Positions 15,975-24,696 of a DNA stretch of 64,000 bases are shown piece by piece. The notes under the pieces are model-generated. The model was not told the origin of the DNA and did no database searches. It saw only the letters and a program-made list of their open reading frames with translations. Source of the DNA: Prauserella flavalba (lineage in GTDB: Bacteria; Actinomycetota; Actinomycetes; Mycobacteriales; Pseudonocardiaceae); the NCBI RefSeq assembly GCF_003202235.1, contig NZ_MASU01000007.1:186001-250000 (forward strand), given 5' to 3'. Made by a program: the position numbers and the translations under genes. Every line of letters begins with the position of its first letter. Position 1 is the stretch's first letter.

Positions 15975-16573
15975 ATCGGGACCGGCTTTCCCTGCTGCCC
16001 CCGGTGTCCCCCGCCCCTGGTCAACGAGGGCGGCGCGGTGAACGACGAGGACGGCACGGCCGCCCGCAGCGCGGCGTCGCGCGCGTAGAGGACGTCGATC
16101 GCCTTCTGCCGCGCGGCCTCGGCCTCCTCGCGGCGGGCCGACAGCGCGCCGGAGAGCCCGGCGAGCGCCGCGAGGTCACCGGCGGCGACCGCGTCGCGGA
16201 TCATGCCCGCGGGGTCGTACGGCACCGGTTCCGGCATCTCCGCGCGCGCCCGCGCGGCGGTCTCGGCCTGGCTGCCCACCGCCTCGCCCAGCGACACCGA
16301 CACGGCCGCGGCCTCCTGCGACCAGCCCGCCGCCTTGCGCAGCACGGCGCGCAGCGCGTCCCCACCGGGGCCGCTCCACGCCTCCTCGCTGCCCGCCGAC
16401 ATCCCCGTGAGCGCGTCGCCGGCCTCCCGCAGCGCGTCTGCCAGCTCGGCCCACTCCCGGCCGATCTCCCCGGCCTCGGCGGGTTCGTTGCCCGACTCGA
16501 CCTCGGCCTTGAGCGCCTCGTGGCTGTACCACTCGTAGCGGCGGCCGGTGCTCGGTATCGCGCGGTCACTCAT
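15971..16573 (-). CDS. PPE/WXG100-like type VII substrate candidate
   Basis: 200 residues from the ATG at 16573, which overlaps the DUF3558 stop (ATGA). It is mostly helical: EWYSHEALKAEVESGNEP, EIGREWAELADAL and an AWSGPGGDALRAVLRK turn resembling the WxG turn of WXG100/PPE proteins, then AAAVSVSLGEAVGSQ. The remaining 60 residues are Ala/Arg-rich helix and a Gly-rich end. It lies immediately before an EspG-like chaperone gene, the usual partner of PPE-type cargo. No secretion ATPase is in the window. Confidence 0.65.
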   Translation of the reverse strand: MSDRAIPSTGRRYEWYSHEALKAEVESGNEPAEAGEIGREWAELADALREAGDALTGMSAGSEEAWSGPGGDALRAVLRKAAGWSQEAAAVSVSLGEAVGSQAETAARARAEMPEPVPYDPAGMIRDAVAAGDLAALAGLSGALSARREEAEAARQKAIDVLYARDAALRAAVPSSSFTAPPSLTRGGGHRGQQGKPVPM

Positions 16574-17118
16574 GACAGCCCTCCCGGCAGTTTCGGCTCG
16601 ATCAGCCCGGCCACGGTGTCGGCCCGGGTGCACGCCTGGGCGGTGCCCGTGAAGTTCGTGTTGGTGACGTCCACGTGCACGCTCGCCGACTCGCCGGTGC
16701 CCAGCAGCACGGCACACGTGCCGTCGTCGGCGTCGTGGTCGGCCACGCGCAGCGCGTCGTGGGCGCCGATGCGCACCTGCTCTGCCGTGCCCTCCTCCTC
16801 GGTCCGCAGGTCCGCGAGGCCGGAGGTCTCGTCGATGGTGATCGTGACGCCGTAGGAGCCCGGTTCGGTGTAGTCACAGGCCCGTGCGCCGCCGAGGGAC
16901 TTCTGCTCGCCCGTGGACGTCAGCCCCGCGGTCGAGCGCTCCGCGGGGGTCAGCAGGCCGCACGGGTCGAGCGCGGCGGGCTGTGTGGACGACGGCGTGG
17001 ACGTCGGCGGGGACGTGGACACACCGTCGGCCTGCGCGGGCAGGCCCTCGACCCGGCCGCACGCCGCCGTGAGGAGAAGAAGGGGGACAAGAGAGAAGAA
17101 GGAACCGGGGACGCGCAT
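16570..17118 (-). CDS. DUF3558 lipoprotein
   Basis: 182 residues from the ATG at 17118. A lipoprotein signal peptide (MRVPGSFFSLVPLLLLTAAC) places the lipidated Cys at about residue 20. A Ser/Thr/Pro linker leads to a globular domain starting LDPCGLLTPAERSTAGL and ending before a KLPGG tail, the DUF3558 pattern, with further cysteines (ARACDY, DGTCAVLLG, QACTRADT). The protein would be anchored outside the membrane. DUF3558 lipoproteins often accompany ESX accessory genes in this family; the role is unknown. A GTG at 17133 is an alternative start. Confidence 0.8.
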   Translation of the reverse strand: MRVPGSFFSLVPLLLLTAACGRVEGLPAQADGVSTSPPTSTPSSTQPAALDPCGLLTPAERSTAGLTSTGEQKSLGGARACDYTEPGSYGVTITIDETSGLADLRTEEEGTAEQVRIGAHDALRVADHDADDGTCAVLLGTGESASVHVDVTNTNFTGTAQACTRADTVAGLIEPKLPGGLS

Positions 17119-17122
17119 TCGG

Positions 17123-17488
17123 TCAGCCGCCACCCACGCAGTCCACGCCGTCGGCCGCGGCCTCGTCCTCGGTCTCGTAGCGCTCGAGCGCCGCGGTGAT
17201 CTGGGCCTTGAGGTCCTCGAGCTCCCTGCCGAAGCGGGTCAGCGAGTCGGCGGCGGAATCCTCCCCGCCGAGGCCGTACTGCGCCATGAAGTCGCCGACC
17301 TCACCGGCGTACCCCGCGCCGAGCGGAACCGACCGGCCGAGTACCTTGGCCTGCCGTACCAGCTGTCCCACGACGTCCTGCAGTTCGCTGAGCCGCTTGA
17401 AGGCGTCGCCCGCCAGTTCCGGTGACACGGCGAACGCCTCCGCCGGCACCGGCGACACCCTCGGGGCCGCCATGTCCAGGTCGGTCAT
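17123..17488 (-). CDS. Small helical ESX-associated protein
   Basis: 121 residues, first gene of the ESX accessory operon. GGAGAGG precedes the ATG, and a TATGCT hexamer at 17528-17533 could be the -10. Two long helices (PELAGDAFKRLSELQDVVGQLVR and LTRFGRELEDLKAQITAALERY) flank a Gly-rich middle (GAGYAGEVGDFMAQYGLGG), similar in size and form to WXG100-like or PE-like proteins, although no WxG is present. It ends with a CVGGG tail. It may be a secreted partner of the PPE-like protein; this is inferred from context. Confidence 0.6.
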   Translation of the reverse strand: MTDLDMAAPRVSPVPAEAFAVSPELAGDAFKRLSELQDVVGQLVRQAKVLGRSVPLGAGYAGEVGDFMAQYGLGGEDSAADSLTRFGRELEDLKAQITAALERYETEDEAAADGVDCVGGG

Positions 17489-17651
17489 CGCGTCGCGCCT
17501 CTCCGTAGTCGCCTGATTCCGTTTCGGAGCATAGGTCAGAACCGAGGGTCATCGGGACGCGTCTTCCCCGCTCACCTGATCGGGCCAACGGCGCTGGTGA
17601 CCATGCGTGACCGCAGGGTTGAATCATGGAGTTCGCCCGCGTTTGACACAC

Positions 17652-17718
17652 TTCGTGGGACGCTTGTCGAGGGCGAGGACATACGCCCATCCCACGAATG
17701 ACGACCACACGTTCGTGG
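17652..17718. promoter_or_regulatory. Inverted TTCGTGG sites upstream of moxR
   Basis: TTCGTGGGA (17652-17660) and its exact inverse TCCCACGAA (17690-17698), then TTCGTGG again at 17712-17718, lie between the ESX operon and moxR. A TTGACA at 17643-17648 could be the moxR -35. They may be operator half-sites. Confidence 0.35.
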
Positions 17719-17750
17719 CGCGCGCGAGGGTATTGGCACCAGGAGGTCGT

Positions 17751-18824
17751 GTGACGTCGAGAGCACAGTCTGCCGCCACCGCCGAGCTGAACGGCGAGCA
17801 GACCGAACACGTGCACTACCCGGGGGGCTCACACCTCAACGGGCAGGGCCCGGCCGGGCTCGACGAGCTCCACGACACGGTGCGGCGCATCGCGGCCAAC
17901 GTCGAACGCGTGCTCGTCGGCAAGCCCGAGGTCGTGCGCATCGCGCTGGTGACGCTGCTCGCGGAGGGGCACCTGCTCGTCGAGGACGTGCCCGGCGTCG
18001 GCAAGACGTCGCTCGCCAAGGCGCTGGCCCGCTCGATCGACTGCACGGTGAGCCGCATCCAGTTCACCCCGGACCTGCTGCCCAGCGACATCACCGGCGT
18101 CTCGATCTACAACCGGCAGTCCACCGATTTCGAGTTCCGCCCCGGCCCGGTGTTCGCCAACATCGTGGTGGGCGACGAGATCAACCGCGCCTCGCCGAAG
18201 ACGCAGTCGGCACTGCTGGAGTGCATGGAGGAGCGGCAGGTCACGGTGGACACCACGACCTACCACCTCGACGAGCCGTTCATGGTGATCGCCACCCAGA
18301 ACCCGATCGAGATGGAGGGCACCTACGCCCTGCCCGAGGCGCAGCGCGACCGGTTCACCGCGCGCGTCTCGATCGGCTACCCCGACCCGAAGGCCGAGCT
18401 CGCGATGGTCGACGAGCATGCGGGACACAACCCGCTCGACGGGCTGGAGCCGGTGTCCGACGGCGCGACCGTGCACCGCCTCATCGAGACGGTGCGGAAC
18501 ATGCACATCGCGCCCGAGGTGCGGCAGTACGCCGTCGAGCTGGCCGCCGCGACGCGCCAGGTTCCGGAGCTGCGGCTCGGCGCCTCCCCGCGCGCGACGC
18601 TGCAGCTGGTGCGCGCCGCCCGCGCGCAGGCAGCGCTGTCCGGCCGTGAGTACGTGGTGCCGGACGACCTGCACGCGGTCGCCGTCCCCGTGCTCGCCCA
18701 CCGGCTCGTGCTCACCACCGAGGCCCACGCCGCACGCCGCTCCGCGACCGACGTGATCCGGGGCGTACTGCACCGGGTTCCCGTCCCGCACGGCGGCAAC
18801 GGGCTGGGCCACCGCCAGCCCTGA
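17751..18824 (+). CDS. moxR: MoxR-family AAA+ ATPase
   Basis: 357 residues from a GTG with AGGAGG close upstream. After a 45-residue variable N-terminus: Walker A EDVPGVGKTSLAKAL (about 90-104), PDLLPSDITGVSIYN, Walker B VVGDEINRASPKTQSALLE (about 142-160), sensor 1 ATQNPIEMEGTYALPEAQRDRF, and a C-terminal lid. MoxR ATPases act as chaperones that activate partner proteins. The next two genes, DUF58 and transglutaminase, are the standard MoxR partners and lie in one operon with it. Confidence 0.93.
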   Translation: MTSRAQSAATAELNGEQTEHVHYPGGSHLNGQGPAGLDELHDTVRRIAANVERVLVGKPEVVRIALVTLLAEGHLLVEDVPGVGKTSLAKALARSIDCTVSRIQFTPDLLPSDITGVSIYNRQSTDFEFRPGPVFANIVVGDEINRASPKTQSALLECMEERQVTVDTTTYHLDEPFMVIATQNPIEMEGTYALPEAQRDRFTARVSIGYPDPKAELAMVDEHAGHNPLDGLEPVSDGATVHRLIETVRNMHIAPEVRQYAVELAAATRQVPELRLGASPRATLQLVRAARAQAALSGREYVVPDDLHAVAVPVLAHRLVLTTEAHAARRSATDVIRGVLHRVPVPHGGNGLGHRQP

Positions 18825-18839
18825 CCCGGACGGACCACC

Positions 18840-20171
18840 GTGACCAGGTCATCTCCCGACGATCCCCAGCGGTCGCGCAAGCAGGGGCGGCAGGCTCCCT
18901 GGCGCACGCTCGCCGGCCTCACCACCCGCGGCCGGTGCCTGCTCGCCGCGGGGGTCGCGGCCGCCGTGTGCTCGGCCGTGCTCAACGAGCGCGACCTGCT
19001 GCGGGTCGCTGTCTTCGTGATCGCACTGCCCCTGTTCGTGGCTCTGCTGGCCTCCGCGTCGAAGGTGCGGATCGGCGCGTCGCGCACGCTGCTGCCCGAG
19101 CGCGTCCCCGTCGGCGGGCACGGCGAGGTGCAGCTTGACATCTGGCGCAGCGGGCACCTGCCCGCGGGCGACGTGCTGCTCGAGGACGGCATCCCGTACG
19201 CGCTCGGCGCGCGGCCACGGTTCGTGGTGGAGCGCCTGCCCCAGCACCGGTCGGTGGCGCTGCGCTACCCGGTGCAGCCCGCGCTGCGCGGCGTTCAGCA
19301 GATCGGCCCGCTGCGCGCGACGATCACCGACCCGTTCGGGCTCTGCGAGTTCGAGCGTGAGCTGATCTCGCACTCGCGGCTCATCGTCGTGCCCAGGGTC
19401 GTGCGACTGTGGGGCCTGCCGATCGGCGCGGGGATCGGCTCCGGCGACGACGGCAGCATCCGGCTGCACGCGGGCCAGGGCGAGACCGACGTGATCGTGC
19501 GGCACTACCGGCAGGGCGACGACCTGCGCAAGGTCCACTGGCGTTCGACCGCCCGCCGCGACGAGATGATGGTGCGGGTCGAGGAGCGGCCCTGGCGCGG
19601 CGGCACGACGGTGCTGCTCGACCACCGGGCCGCAGCCCACCACGGCACCGGGCCGACGGCGAGCCTGGAGTGGGCGGTGGAGTTCGCGGCGAGCGTGTGC
19701 CTGCACCTCGGCCGCGCCGGGCACCGCGTGCGGCTGGTGAGCGAGCACGGCCGCGTGCTCGCCGACACCCCCGGCGGCGGTGGCCAGAACTACGACAACG
19801 TCGTGCTCGACTCGCTCGCGGCACTGCAGCCCGCGCACGAGCGCGACCTGACCACGGGCTTCGACCCGGCGCAGGGACAGGAGCTCATCGCCGTGCTGGG
19901 CACCATCAGCAACGACTCGGTGCACGAGCTCACGAAGTACCGGCCGCGCGGCACGCGCAGCCTCGCGGTGCTGCTCGACACCCCCGCGTGGACGAGCGGG
20001 GTGAGCGCACCAGGCCACCGGGCGGCGGCCACGGACGAGTCGGCCGCGCTGCTACGCGCCGCGGGCTGGGGCGTGGTGATCGCGACACCCGGCACCTCCA
20101 TGCCGCAGGTGTGGTCGGAGCTCTGCCGCACCGTCTCCCCCGGTGCCTCGCTGATCGGCGGCCACGCATGA
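18840..20171 (+). CDS. DUF58 protein (VWA-like partner of MoxR)
   Basis: 443 residues. Two membrane segments lie near the N-terminus (about 35-51 and 57-74), followed by a beta-rich region, then the DUF58 signature GDDLRKVHWRSTARRDEMMV at about 220-240, typical of this family. A von Willebrand A-like fold is expected after it (TTVLLDHRAA onwards). It is 15 bp after moxR and overlaps the transglutaminase start (ATGA). It is probably a membrane-tethered scaffold acted on by MoxR. Confidence 0.9.
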   Translation: MTRSSPDDPQRSRKQGRQAPWRTLAGLTTRGRCLLAAGVAAAVCSAVLNERDLLRVAVFVIALPLFVALLASASKVRIGASRTLLPERVPVGGHGEVQLDIWRSGHLPAGDVLLEDGIPYALGARPRFVVERLPQHRSVALRYPVQPALRGVQQIGPLRATITDPFGLCEFERELISHSRLIVVPRVVRLWGLPIGAGIGSGDDGSIRLHAGQGETDVIVRHYRQGDDLRKVHWRSTARRDEMMVRVEERPWRGGTTVLLDHRAAAHHGTGPTASLEWAVEFAASVCLHLGRAGHRVRLVSEHGRVLADTPGGGGQNYDNVVLDSLAALQPAHERDLTTGFDPAQGQELIAVLGTISNDSVHELTKYRPRGTRSLAVLLDTPAWTSGVSAPGHRAAATDESAALLRAAGWGVVIATPGTSMPQVWSELCRTVSPGASLIGGHA

Positions 20172-22654
20172 CGGCCACCGCCCCGCCCCGGCCACACGCC
20201 CCGCCGCCCACGCCGCCGTCGGAGCCGCAGCAGTCGCTGTCGGCGCACACGGTGCTCACCCCCGCGCTGGCGGGGCTCGCCACGGTCAGCGCCGCGACGT
20301 CGCTCACGGGCGTGATCCAGGGCCTGTCGTGGCTTGGCTACCTCATCGTCGTGACGCTGCTCGTCGGGTGCACGGGCCTGGCACTGCGCACGCTGCGCGC
20401 CCCGGCGCCGGTCGTCGGCATCGCGCAGCTGCTGGTGCTGCTGTTCCTCGTGACCGGTGTGTTCACCCGCAGCGGGCTGCTGGCGATCATCCCCGGCCCA
20501 GCGGCGTTCGTCGAGCTGAACGACGTGCTGGTGGCCGCGTTCGAGCAGATCCGCACCGGCCTGCCGCCCGTGGAGGCGACGACGCCGATCCTCTGCCTGG
20601 TGACGATCGCGATCGGGCTCGTGGCGATCCTGGTCGACACGCTGGCGGTGTCGGCCTCGGCACCGGCCGCGACGGGGCTGATCCTGCTGTGCGTCTACGC
20701 GGTGCCCTCGGCGCTGGCCGGCGAGCTGCTGCCGTGGTGGACGTTCGCGTTCGGCGCCGCCTCGTTCGCCGCGCTGCTCGCCGCCGACGGCAGCCACCGC
20801 CACCGCACGTGGCGCAACCGCGCCACGCCGGGTCTCGGCGCCTCCCCCGGTTCCGCGTCGGCACCGGTGGCCGTGGTCGCCGCGTCGCTCGTCGTGGGGC
20901 TCGTGGCCGGCTCCACCGTCACCGCCATCGGCACCGAGGGCAGCCTGCCCGGCTCCTCCTCGGGCGGGCAGAACGTGCCCGGAGGGCTGGGCGTCAACCC
21001 GTTCACGTCGCTGCGCGGAATGCTCGACCAGGGCTCCAACGTGGAGCTGTTCCGTGTGCGCGGTCTCGGCGAGGACCGGCGGCTGCTGCGCGCGTTCACG
21101 CTCGACACGTACCGGCCCGGGCAGGGCTGGGGCCTGCCCGACGGCCCCATGCCGCCCGGGGTGCCCGCGAACGGCCCGCTGCCTGCGGCCCCCGGCGACG
21201 ACGGCACCGGGCAGAGCCGGGAGATCCGCATCGAGCCGGTGAACTGGTTCGATCTGTGGCTGCCGACCTACGGCGCGCCACGCTCGCTGCGCAACATCTC
21301 CGAGGGCTGGTACTACGACCGCACGAGCGGCACGATCTTCCGCGAGCGCAGGCAGCGGCCCGCGCCGTACGTCGAGGTCGCGTCGCTCGAGGAGCCGTCC
21401 AAGGCGGAGCTGCGGGTCACCGACCCGAAGACGGAGGAGCTGCCGCCGGTCTACACCACCGCGGACGAGGTCGACCCGCGCGTCACCCAGCTCGCCCAGC
21501 AGCTCACCGCCAACGCCACCAACAACTTCGACAAGGCCGAGGCGATCTGGCGCTACTTCAGCGCCGAGAACGGCTTCGTCTACGACACGCAGACCGCCCC
21601 GGTGAGCGATCCCGACGCGCTCGCCGACTTCGTGCTCAACGGCAAGCGCGGCTTCTGCGAGCAGTACGCGTCGTCGATGGCCGTGATGCTGCGGGCGATC
21701 GGGATCCCCTCGCGCGTGGCGATCGGCTTCACCACCGGCTACCCGACGGACGCAGGCCGCACGATCACGTCTCAGGACGCGCACGCGTGGGTCGAGGTCT
21801 ACTTCGGCGACCGGGGCTGGGTCAGCTTCGATCCGACACCGCTGTCGGACGGCCGCGGCTACGTCCCGCCGTACCTGGCGCCCGACGACACCCAGAGCGA
21901 CCCGACCTCGGCGGCGCAGGACGACGTGCCGACCGCCTCGTCGAGCCAGCAGGCACCGCAGAACCAGCTGCCGGAGTCGCAGGCACAGGGCGACGGGGGC
22001 CAGCCGGAGAAGCCGTTCTACGCGGCGCCGTCGTGGTCGGGCTGGGGCGCGCTCGTGTCGGCGGTGCTGGCGGTGCTGCTGACGGCCGCGGTGCTGGTGC
22101 TCGGCAGGCGGATGACGGGTGGCCGGCACGGGCCGGCGGGTCCGCCGGTTCCGGGCTGGCTCGCTCCGGTCGCGGGCGCGTTCTGGCTGCTGTCCCTGCT
22201 GCTGCTCGCGTGGCAGTGGCACTGGGCGGCGGCGCTCGCGCTGCTCGTGCTGGCAGGGCTGGGGCTCACGCCGTCGTTGCTGCGGGAGCTGCGGCGACGG
22301 CGGCGCCTGCGGACGATCGAGGACAGGGAGCCGACCGCGGCGAGCGCGGCGTGGGACGAGCTGCTCGACGAGTGCACCGACCGGGGCATCGAGATCCCGA
22401 AAAGCGACACGGTGCGCCTGGCGGCACAGAAGGTGGCTCAGCGGCACCACCTCGACGAGCGGGGCAAGAACGACCTGCGCACGGTGGTCGGCGTCGTGGA
22501 ACGGTCGTGGTACAGCCCGGCCGCGGGTGAGAGTGACCCGGAGTTCGCCCGCGCGTTCCAGAGCCTGCGCGAGGGCCTGCGCCGCACGGCGCCGATGTCG
22601 TGGCGCGGCCGGCTGTTCCCCCGCTCCCTCTTCCGCCGCGGCACCCCCCGCTGA
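20168..22654 (+). CDS. Transglutaminase-like membrane protein (DUF3488/DUF4129, TgpA type)
   Basis: 828 residues from the ATG overlapping the DUF58 stop. Five to six N-terminal membrane segments (about 30-250, DUF3488) are followed by an extracytoplasmic transglutaminase core with the triad Cys497 (GFCEQYASS), His539 (QDAHAWVEV) and Asp555 (SFDPTP). A Ser/Gln-rich linker leads to two more membrane helices (about 622-640 and 660-700) and a cytoplasmic DUF4129 tail. The protein faces the wall and may crosslink or hydrolyse peptides; TgpA-like proteins are often needed for growth. It ends 14 bp before a dispersed terminator repeat. Confidence 0.92.
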   Translation: MTATAPPRPHAPPPTPPSEPQQSLSAHTVLTPALAGLATVSAATSLTGVIQGLSWLGYLIVVTLLVGCTGLALRTLRAPAPVVGIAQLLVLLFLVTGVFTRSGLLAIIPGPAAFVELNDVLVAAFEQIRTGLPPVEATTPILCLVTIAIGLVAILVDTLAVSASAPAATGLILLCVYAVPSALAGELLPWWTFAFGAASFAALLAADGSHRHRTWRNRATPGLGASPGSASAPVAVVAASLVVGLVAGSTVTAIGTEGSLPGSSSGGQNVPGGLGVNPFTSLRGMLDQGSNVELFRVRGLGEDRRLLRAFTLDTYRPGQGWGLPDGPMPPGVPANGPLPAAPGDDGTGQSREIRIEPVNWFDLWLPTYGAPRSLRNISEGWYYDRTSGTIFRERRQRPAPYVEVASLEEPSKAELRVTDPKTEELPPVYTTADEVDPRVTQLAQQLTANATNNFDKAEAIWRYFSAENGFVYDTQTAPVSDPDALADFVLNGKRGFCEQYASSMAVMLRAIGIPSRVAIGFTTGYPTDAGRTITSQDAHAWVEVYFGDRGWVSFDPTPLSDGRGYVPPYLAPDDTQSDPTSAAQDDVPTASSSQQAPQNQLPESQAQGDGGQPEKPFYAAPSWSGWGALVSAVLAVLLTAAVLVLGRRMTGGRHGPAGPPVPGWLAPVAGAFWLLSLLLLAWQWHWAAALALLVLAGLGLTPSLLRELRRRRRLRTIEDREPTAASAAWDELLDECTDRGIEIPKSDTVRLAAQKVAQRHHLDERGKNDLRTVVGVVERSWYSPAAGESDPEFARAFQSLREGLRRTAPMSWRGRLFPRSLFRRGTPR

Positions 22655-22668
22655 CGGCTCGGCTACCG

Positions 22669-22721
22669 GCCCCCAAGGCCACCTTCGGTGCGCTCAACGC
22701 AACAAAGGTGGCCTTGGGGGC
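22669..22721. repeat. Dispersed inverted repeat, copy 2; bidirectional terminator
   Basis: 24-bp arms (22669-22692 with 22698-22721) with two mismatches and loop CTCAA, the reverse complement of the copy 1 loop, so this copy is inverted relative to it. The GCCCCCAAGGCCACC core is shared. It follows the transglutaminase stop and faces the convergent DUF3040 gene. Confidence 0.8.
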
Positions 22722-22753
22722 ACGTCGACAGGCGATCAAGTGGGTGCGCGCAC

Positions 22754-22792
22754 ACGTAAGCAGGGTGCCGCTGTGCGGCACCCTGCTTACGT
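22754..22792. terminator. Second strong hairpin in the tgpA/DUF3040 junction
   Basis: A perfect 17-bp stem (ACGTAAGCAGGGTGCCG at 22754-22770 with 22776-22792) and the loop CTGTG. It is unrelated in sequence to the neighbouring dispersed repeat. It lies 20 bp past the DUF3040 stop on the minus strand, so it is likely that gene's terminator. Confidence 0.75.
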
Positions 22793-22811
22793 CAACGCTG
22801 TGTGAGCGGAG

Positions 22812-23216
22812 CTAACGGTCCTCGAAACGCTGCCGGAAACGTTCTTCCATGCGCTGTGTGAAGGAGCTGCGGCGCGTCTGTTTGCCGCCACCTCCGCCGC
22901 CCGCGCCCTTGGCGTTCTTCTCACCCGGCTCCCCCCGGGCTCGCATGGCAGTGACGGCAAGCAGAACCCCAAAGAACATCACGAGGAACCCGAGCACGCT
23001 GATCAACGGAATCTCGGCGACCCGGAAGGGCACCACGACGCCGAGCACCAGCAGTGCGACGCCCACCGCGAACAGGGCGATGCCCTGGATGCGCCTGCGG
23101 CGCGTGGGGCGACGCATCTTGGCGCCACGTACCGTGGATGCGAACTTGGGGTCCTCGGCATAGAGCTCGCGCTCGATCTGATCGAGCAGCCGCTGCTCAT
23201 GCTCGGAGAGTGGCAT
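22812..23216 (-). CDS. DUF3040 small membrane protein
   Basis: 134 residues from the ATG at 23216, with GGAGGAAAG just upstream. MPLSEHEQRLLDQIERELYAEDPKFAS is the hallmark opening of actinobacterial DUF3040 proteins. A basic stretch (RRPTRRRRIQG) precedes two membrane helices (about 44-63 and 69-91). The tail is Gly-rich and basic with GGGGGG. The function is unknown. DUF3040 genes are often found close to dinB and the dcw cluster in actinobacteria. Confidence 0.9.
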   Translation of the reverse strand: MPLSEHEQRLLDQIERELYAEDPKFASTVRGAKMRRPTRRRRIQGIALFAVGVALLVLGVVVPFRVAEIPLISVLGFLVMFFGVLLAVTAMRARGEPGEKNAKGAGGGGGGKQTRRSSFTQRMEERFRQRFEDR

Positions 23217-23424
23217 CTTTCCTCCTCCGGCACAGCGTTGTCTCCGACCCCATTGGTGGGCGCCGGACCTTCGCAACGTCGTGGACCCAACGACCCCCCG
23301 TTCGGGGTGTCCCCACCAGGATACGAGCCCCGCGCTCCGACGACTACCCGATCTCGCATCAAGCATGGAGAGATTTGCACCAAACGCCCGGCTGAGGCCG
23401 TCCACCCGGGTGAAGGCGACGAAG

Positions 23425-23444
23425 GTCACCCCTCTTCGGGTGAC
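23425..23444 (-). terminator. Hairpin at the dinB stop codon
   Basis: A 7-bp stem, GTCACCC (23425-23431) with GGGTGAC (23438-23444), whose arm includes the dinB stop. It is a weak terminator candidate; no T-run follows on the minus strand. Confidence 0.35.
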
Positions 23445-24667
23445 AAGAGCGACGCAGGCCGGATGGCCCCCGCGCCGAACTTGGACCGGGCGACGTCGGC
23501 GGCGATTTCCGCCTCCCGCCAGCGCGGCGCGGGCGCCTCGAAGCTGAGCTGCTCCCCCGCGCCCTCCGCGGCGAGCCCCTCGACGCGCACGCCGATCAGC
23601 CGCACCGCCGCGCCCGACGACGCCTCGGCCAGCAGGGCGACCGCCGTGGCATGGATCTCGCGGGCGACATCGGTGGCCGCGAGCAGGGTCCTCGCCCTGG
23701 TGATCGTCGTGAAGTCGGCAAATCGGACCTTGATCGACACGGTGCGCCCGCGCACGCCTTTCGCCCTGAGCGTGGCCGCGACCCGCTCGGAGAGCCGCAG
23801 CAGCTCCCGGTTCAGCAGCGCGCTGTCGTGCTGGTCGGTGTCGAAGGTGTGCTCGGCACCGATCGACTTCTCCTCGGACTCCGGCACGACGGCGCGGTCG
23901 TCCCGGCCGTTGGCGAGTGCGTGGAGGTGCTCGCCGAGCGCGGAGCCGAGGCTGCGCCGCAGCCGGTCGAGCGGAGCCTTCGCGACGTCGGCGATCGTGT
24001 CGAGCCCGTGCCTGCGCAGGTTCTCCTCGGTCTTCCTGCCCACGCCCCACAGCGCCGACACCGGCAGCGGGTGCAGGAAGGCGAGGGTCTGCGCCGCGGG
24101 CACCACGAGCATCCCGTCGGGCTTGGCCATGCCGGAGGCGAGCTTGGCGACGAACTTCGCCCGCGCGACCCCGACCGAGCACGTGATCCCGTGCTCGGCG
24201 GCCACCCGCTCGCGGATGAGCGCCCCGATCCCCGCCGGGGTGGTCCCGAGCCGTCGCAGCGCCCCGCTCACGTCCAGGAACGCCTCGTCCAGGCTCAGCG
24301 GCTCCACGAGCGGCGTCAGCTCGCGGAAGATCGCCATGACGCCGTGGGACACCTCGCTGTAGGCGCCCCGGCTCGGCGGGATCCACACGGCCTGCGGGCA
24401 CAGGCGCCGCGCGGCGCCCACCGGCATGGCGGAGCGCACGCCGTAGCGGCGCGCCGGGTAGTTCGCCGACAGCACCACCGAGCGCGGGCCCGCGCCCGCG
24501 ACGATCACCGGACGGTCGGCCAGCTCCGGCCTGCTCCGCAGCTCGACGGCGGCGAAGAAGGCGTCCATGTCGACGTGCAGCACACCGCAACCGGTGTCGT
24601 CCGGTGTGGTCTCCCCCGTGGCGCGGAACCGCTCGAACCCCGCGGGCAGCGCCGCGTTTCGTCCCAT
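23426..24667 (-). CDS. dinB: DNA polymerase IV (Y-family)
   Basis: 413 residues. The catalytic motifs are HVDMDAFFAAVE (about 32-43) and PLSLDEAFLDVSG (about 122-134), with SANYPARRYGVRSAM, SVGVARAKFVAKLASGMAKPDG and the helix-hairpin-helix region SALWGVGRKTEENLRRHG. The little-finger domain (EEKSIGAEHTF) is complete. No beta-clamp motif of the QLSLF type is certain, but GEQLSFEAP near 388 is a good candidate. It performs error-prone translesion synthesis. A TAGCCT hexamer 6 nt before the start suggests a leaderless mRNA. Confidence 0.95.
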   Translation of the reverse strand: MGRNAALPAGFERFRATGETTPDDTGCGVLHVDMDAFFAAVELRSRPELADRPVIVAGAGPRSVVLSANYPARRYGVRSAMPVGAARRLCPQAVWIPPSRGAYSEVSHGVMAIFRELTPLVEPLSLDEAFLDVSGALRRLGTTPAGIGALIRERVAAEHGITCSVGVARAKFVAKLASGMAKPDGMLVVPAAQTLAFLHPLPVSALWGVGRKTEENLRRHGLDTIADVAKAPLDRLRRSLGSALGEHLHALANGRDDRAVVPESEEKSIGAEHTFDTDQHDSALLNRELLRLSERVAATLRAKGVRGRTVSIKVRFADFTTITRARTLLAATDVAREIHATAVALLAEASSGAAVRLIGVRVEGLAAEGAGEQLSFEAPAPRWREAEIAADVARSKFGAGAIRPASLLSPEEG

Positions 24668-24673
24668 GCGCGC

Positions 24674-24679
24674 AGGCTA
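24674..24679 (-). promoter_or_regulatory. Leaderless -10 hexamer (TAGCCT) for dinB
   Basis: TAGCCT lies 6 nt before the ATG at 24667. No SOS-box palindrome is seen beside it. Confidence 0.5.
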
Positions 24680-24696
24680 GCCGGACCCACCGACAA

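Noticed and set aside
19790-22450. An 886-codon antisense frame over the DUF58 and transglutaminase genes
   Set aside because: A product of strong third-position GC bias; no family motifs, whereas the opposite strand carries the catalytic triad.
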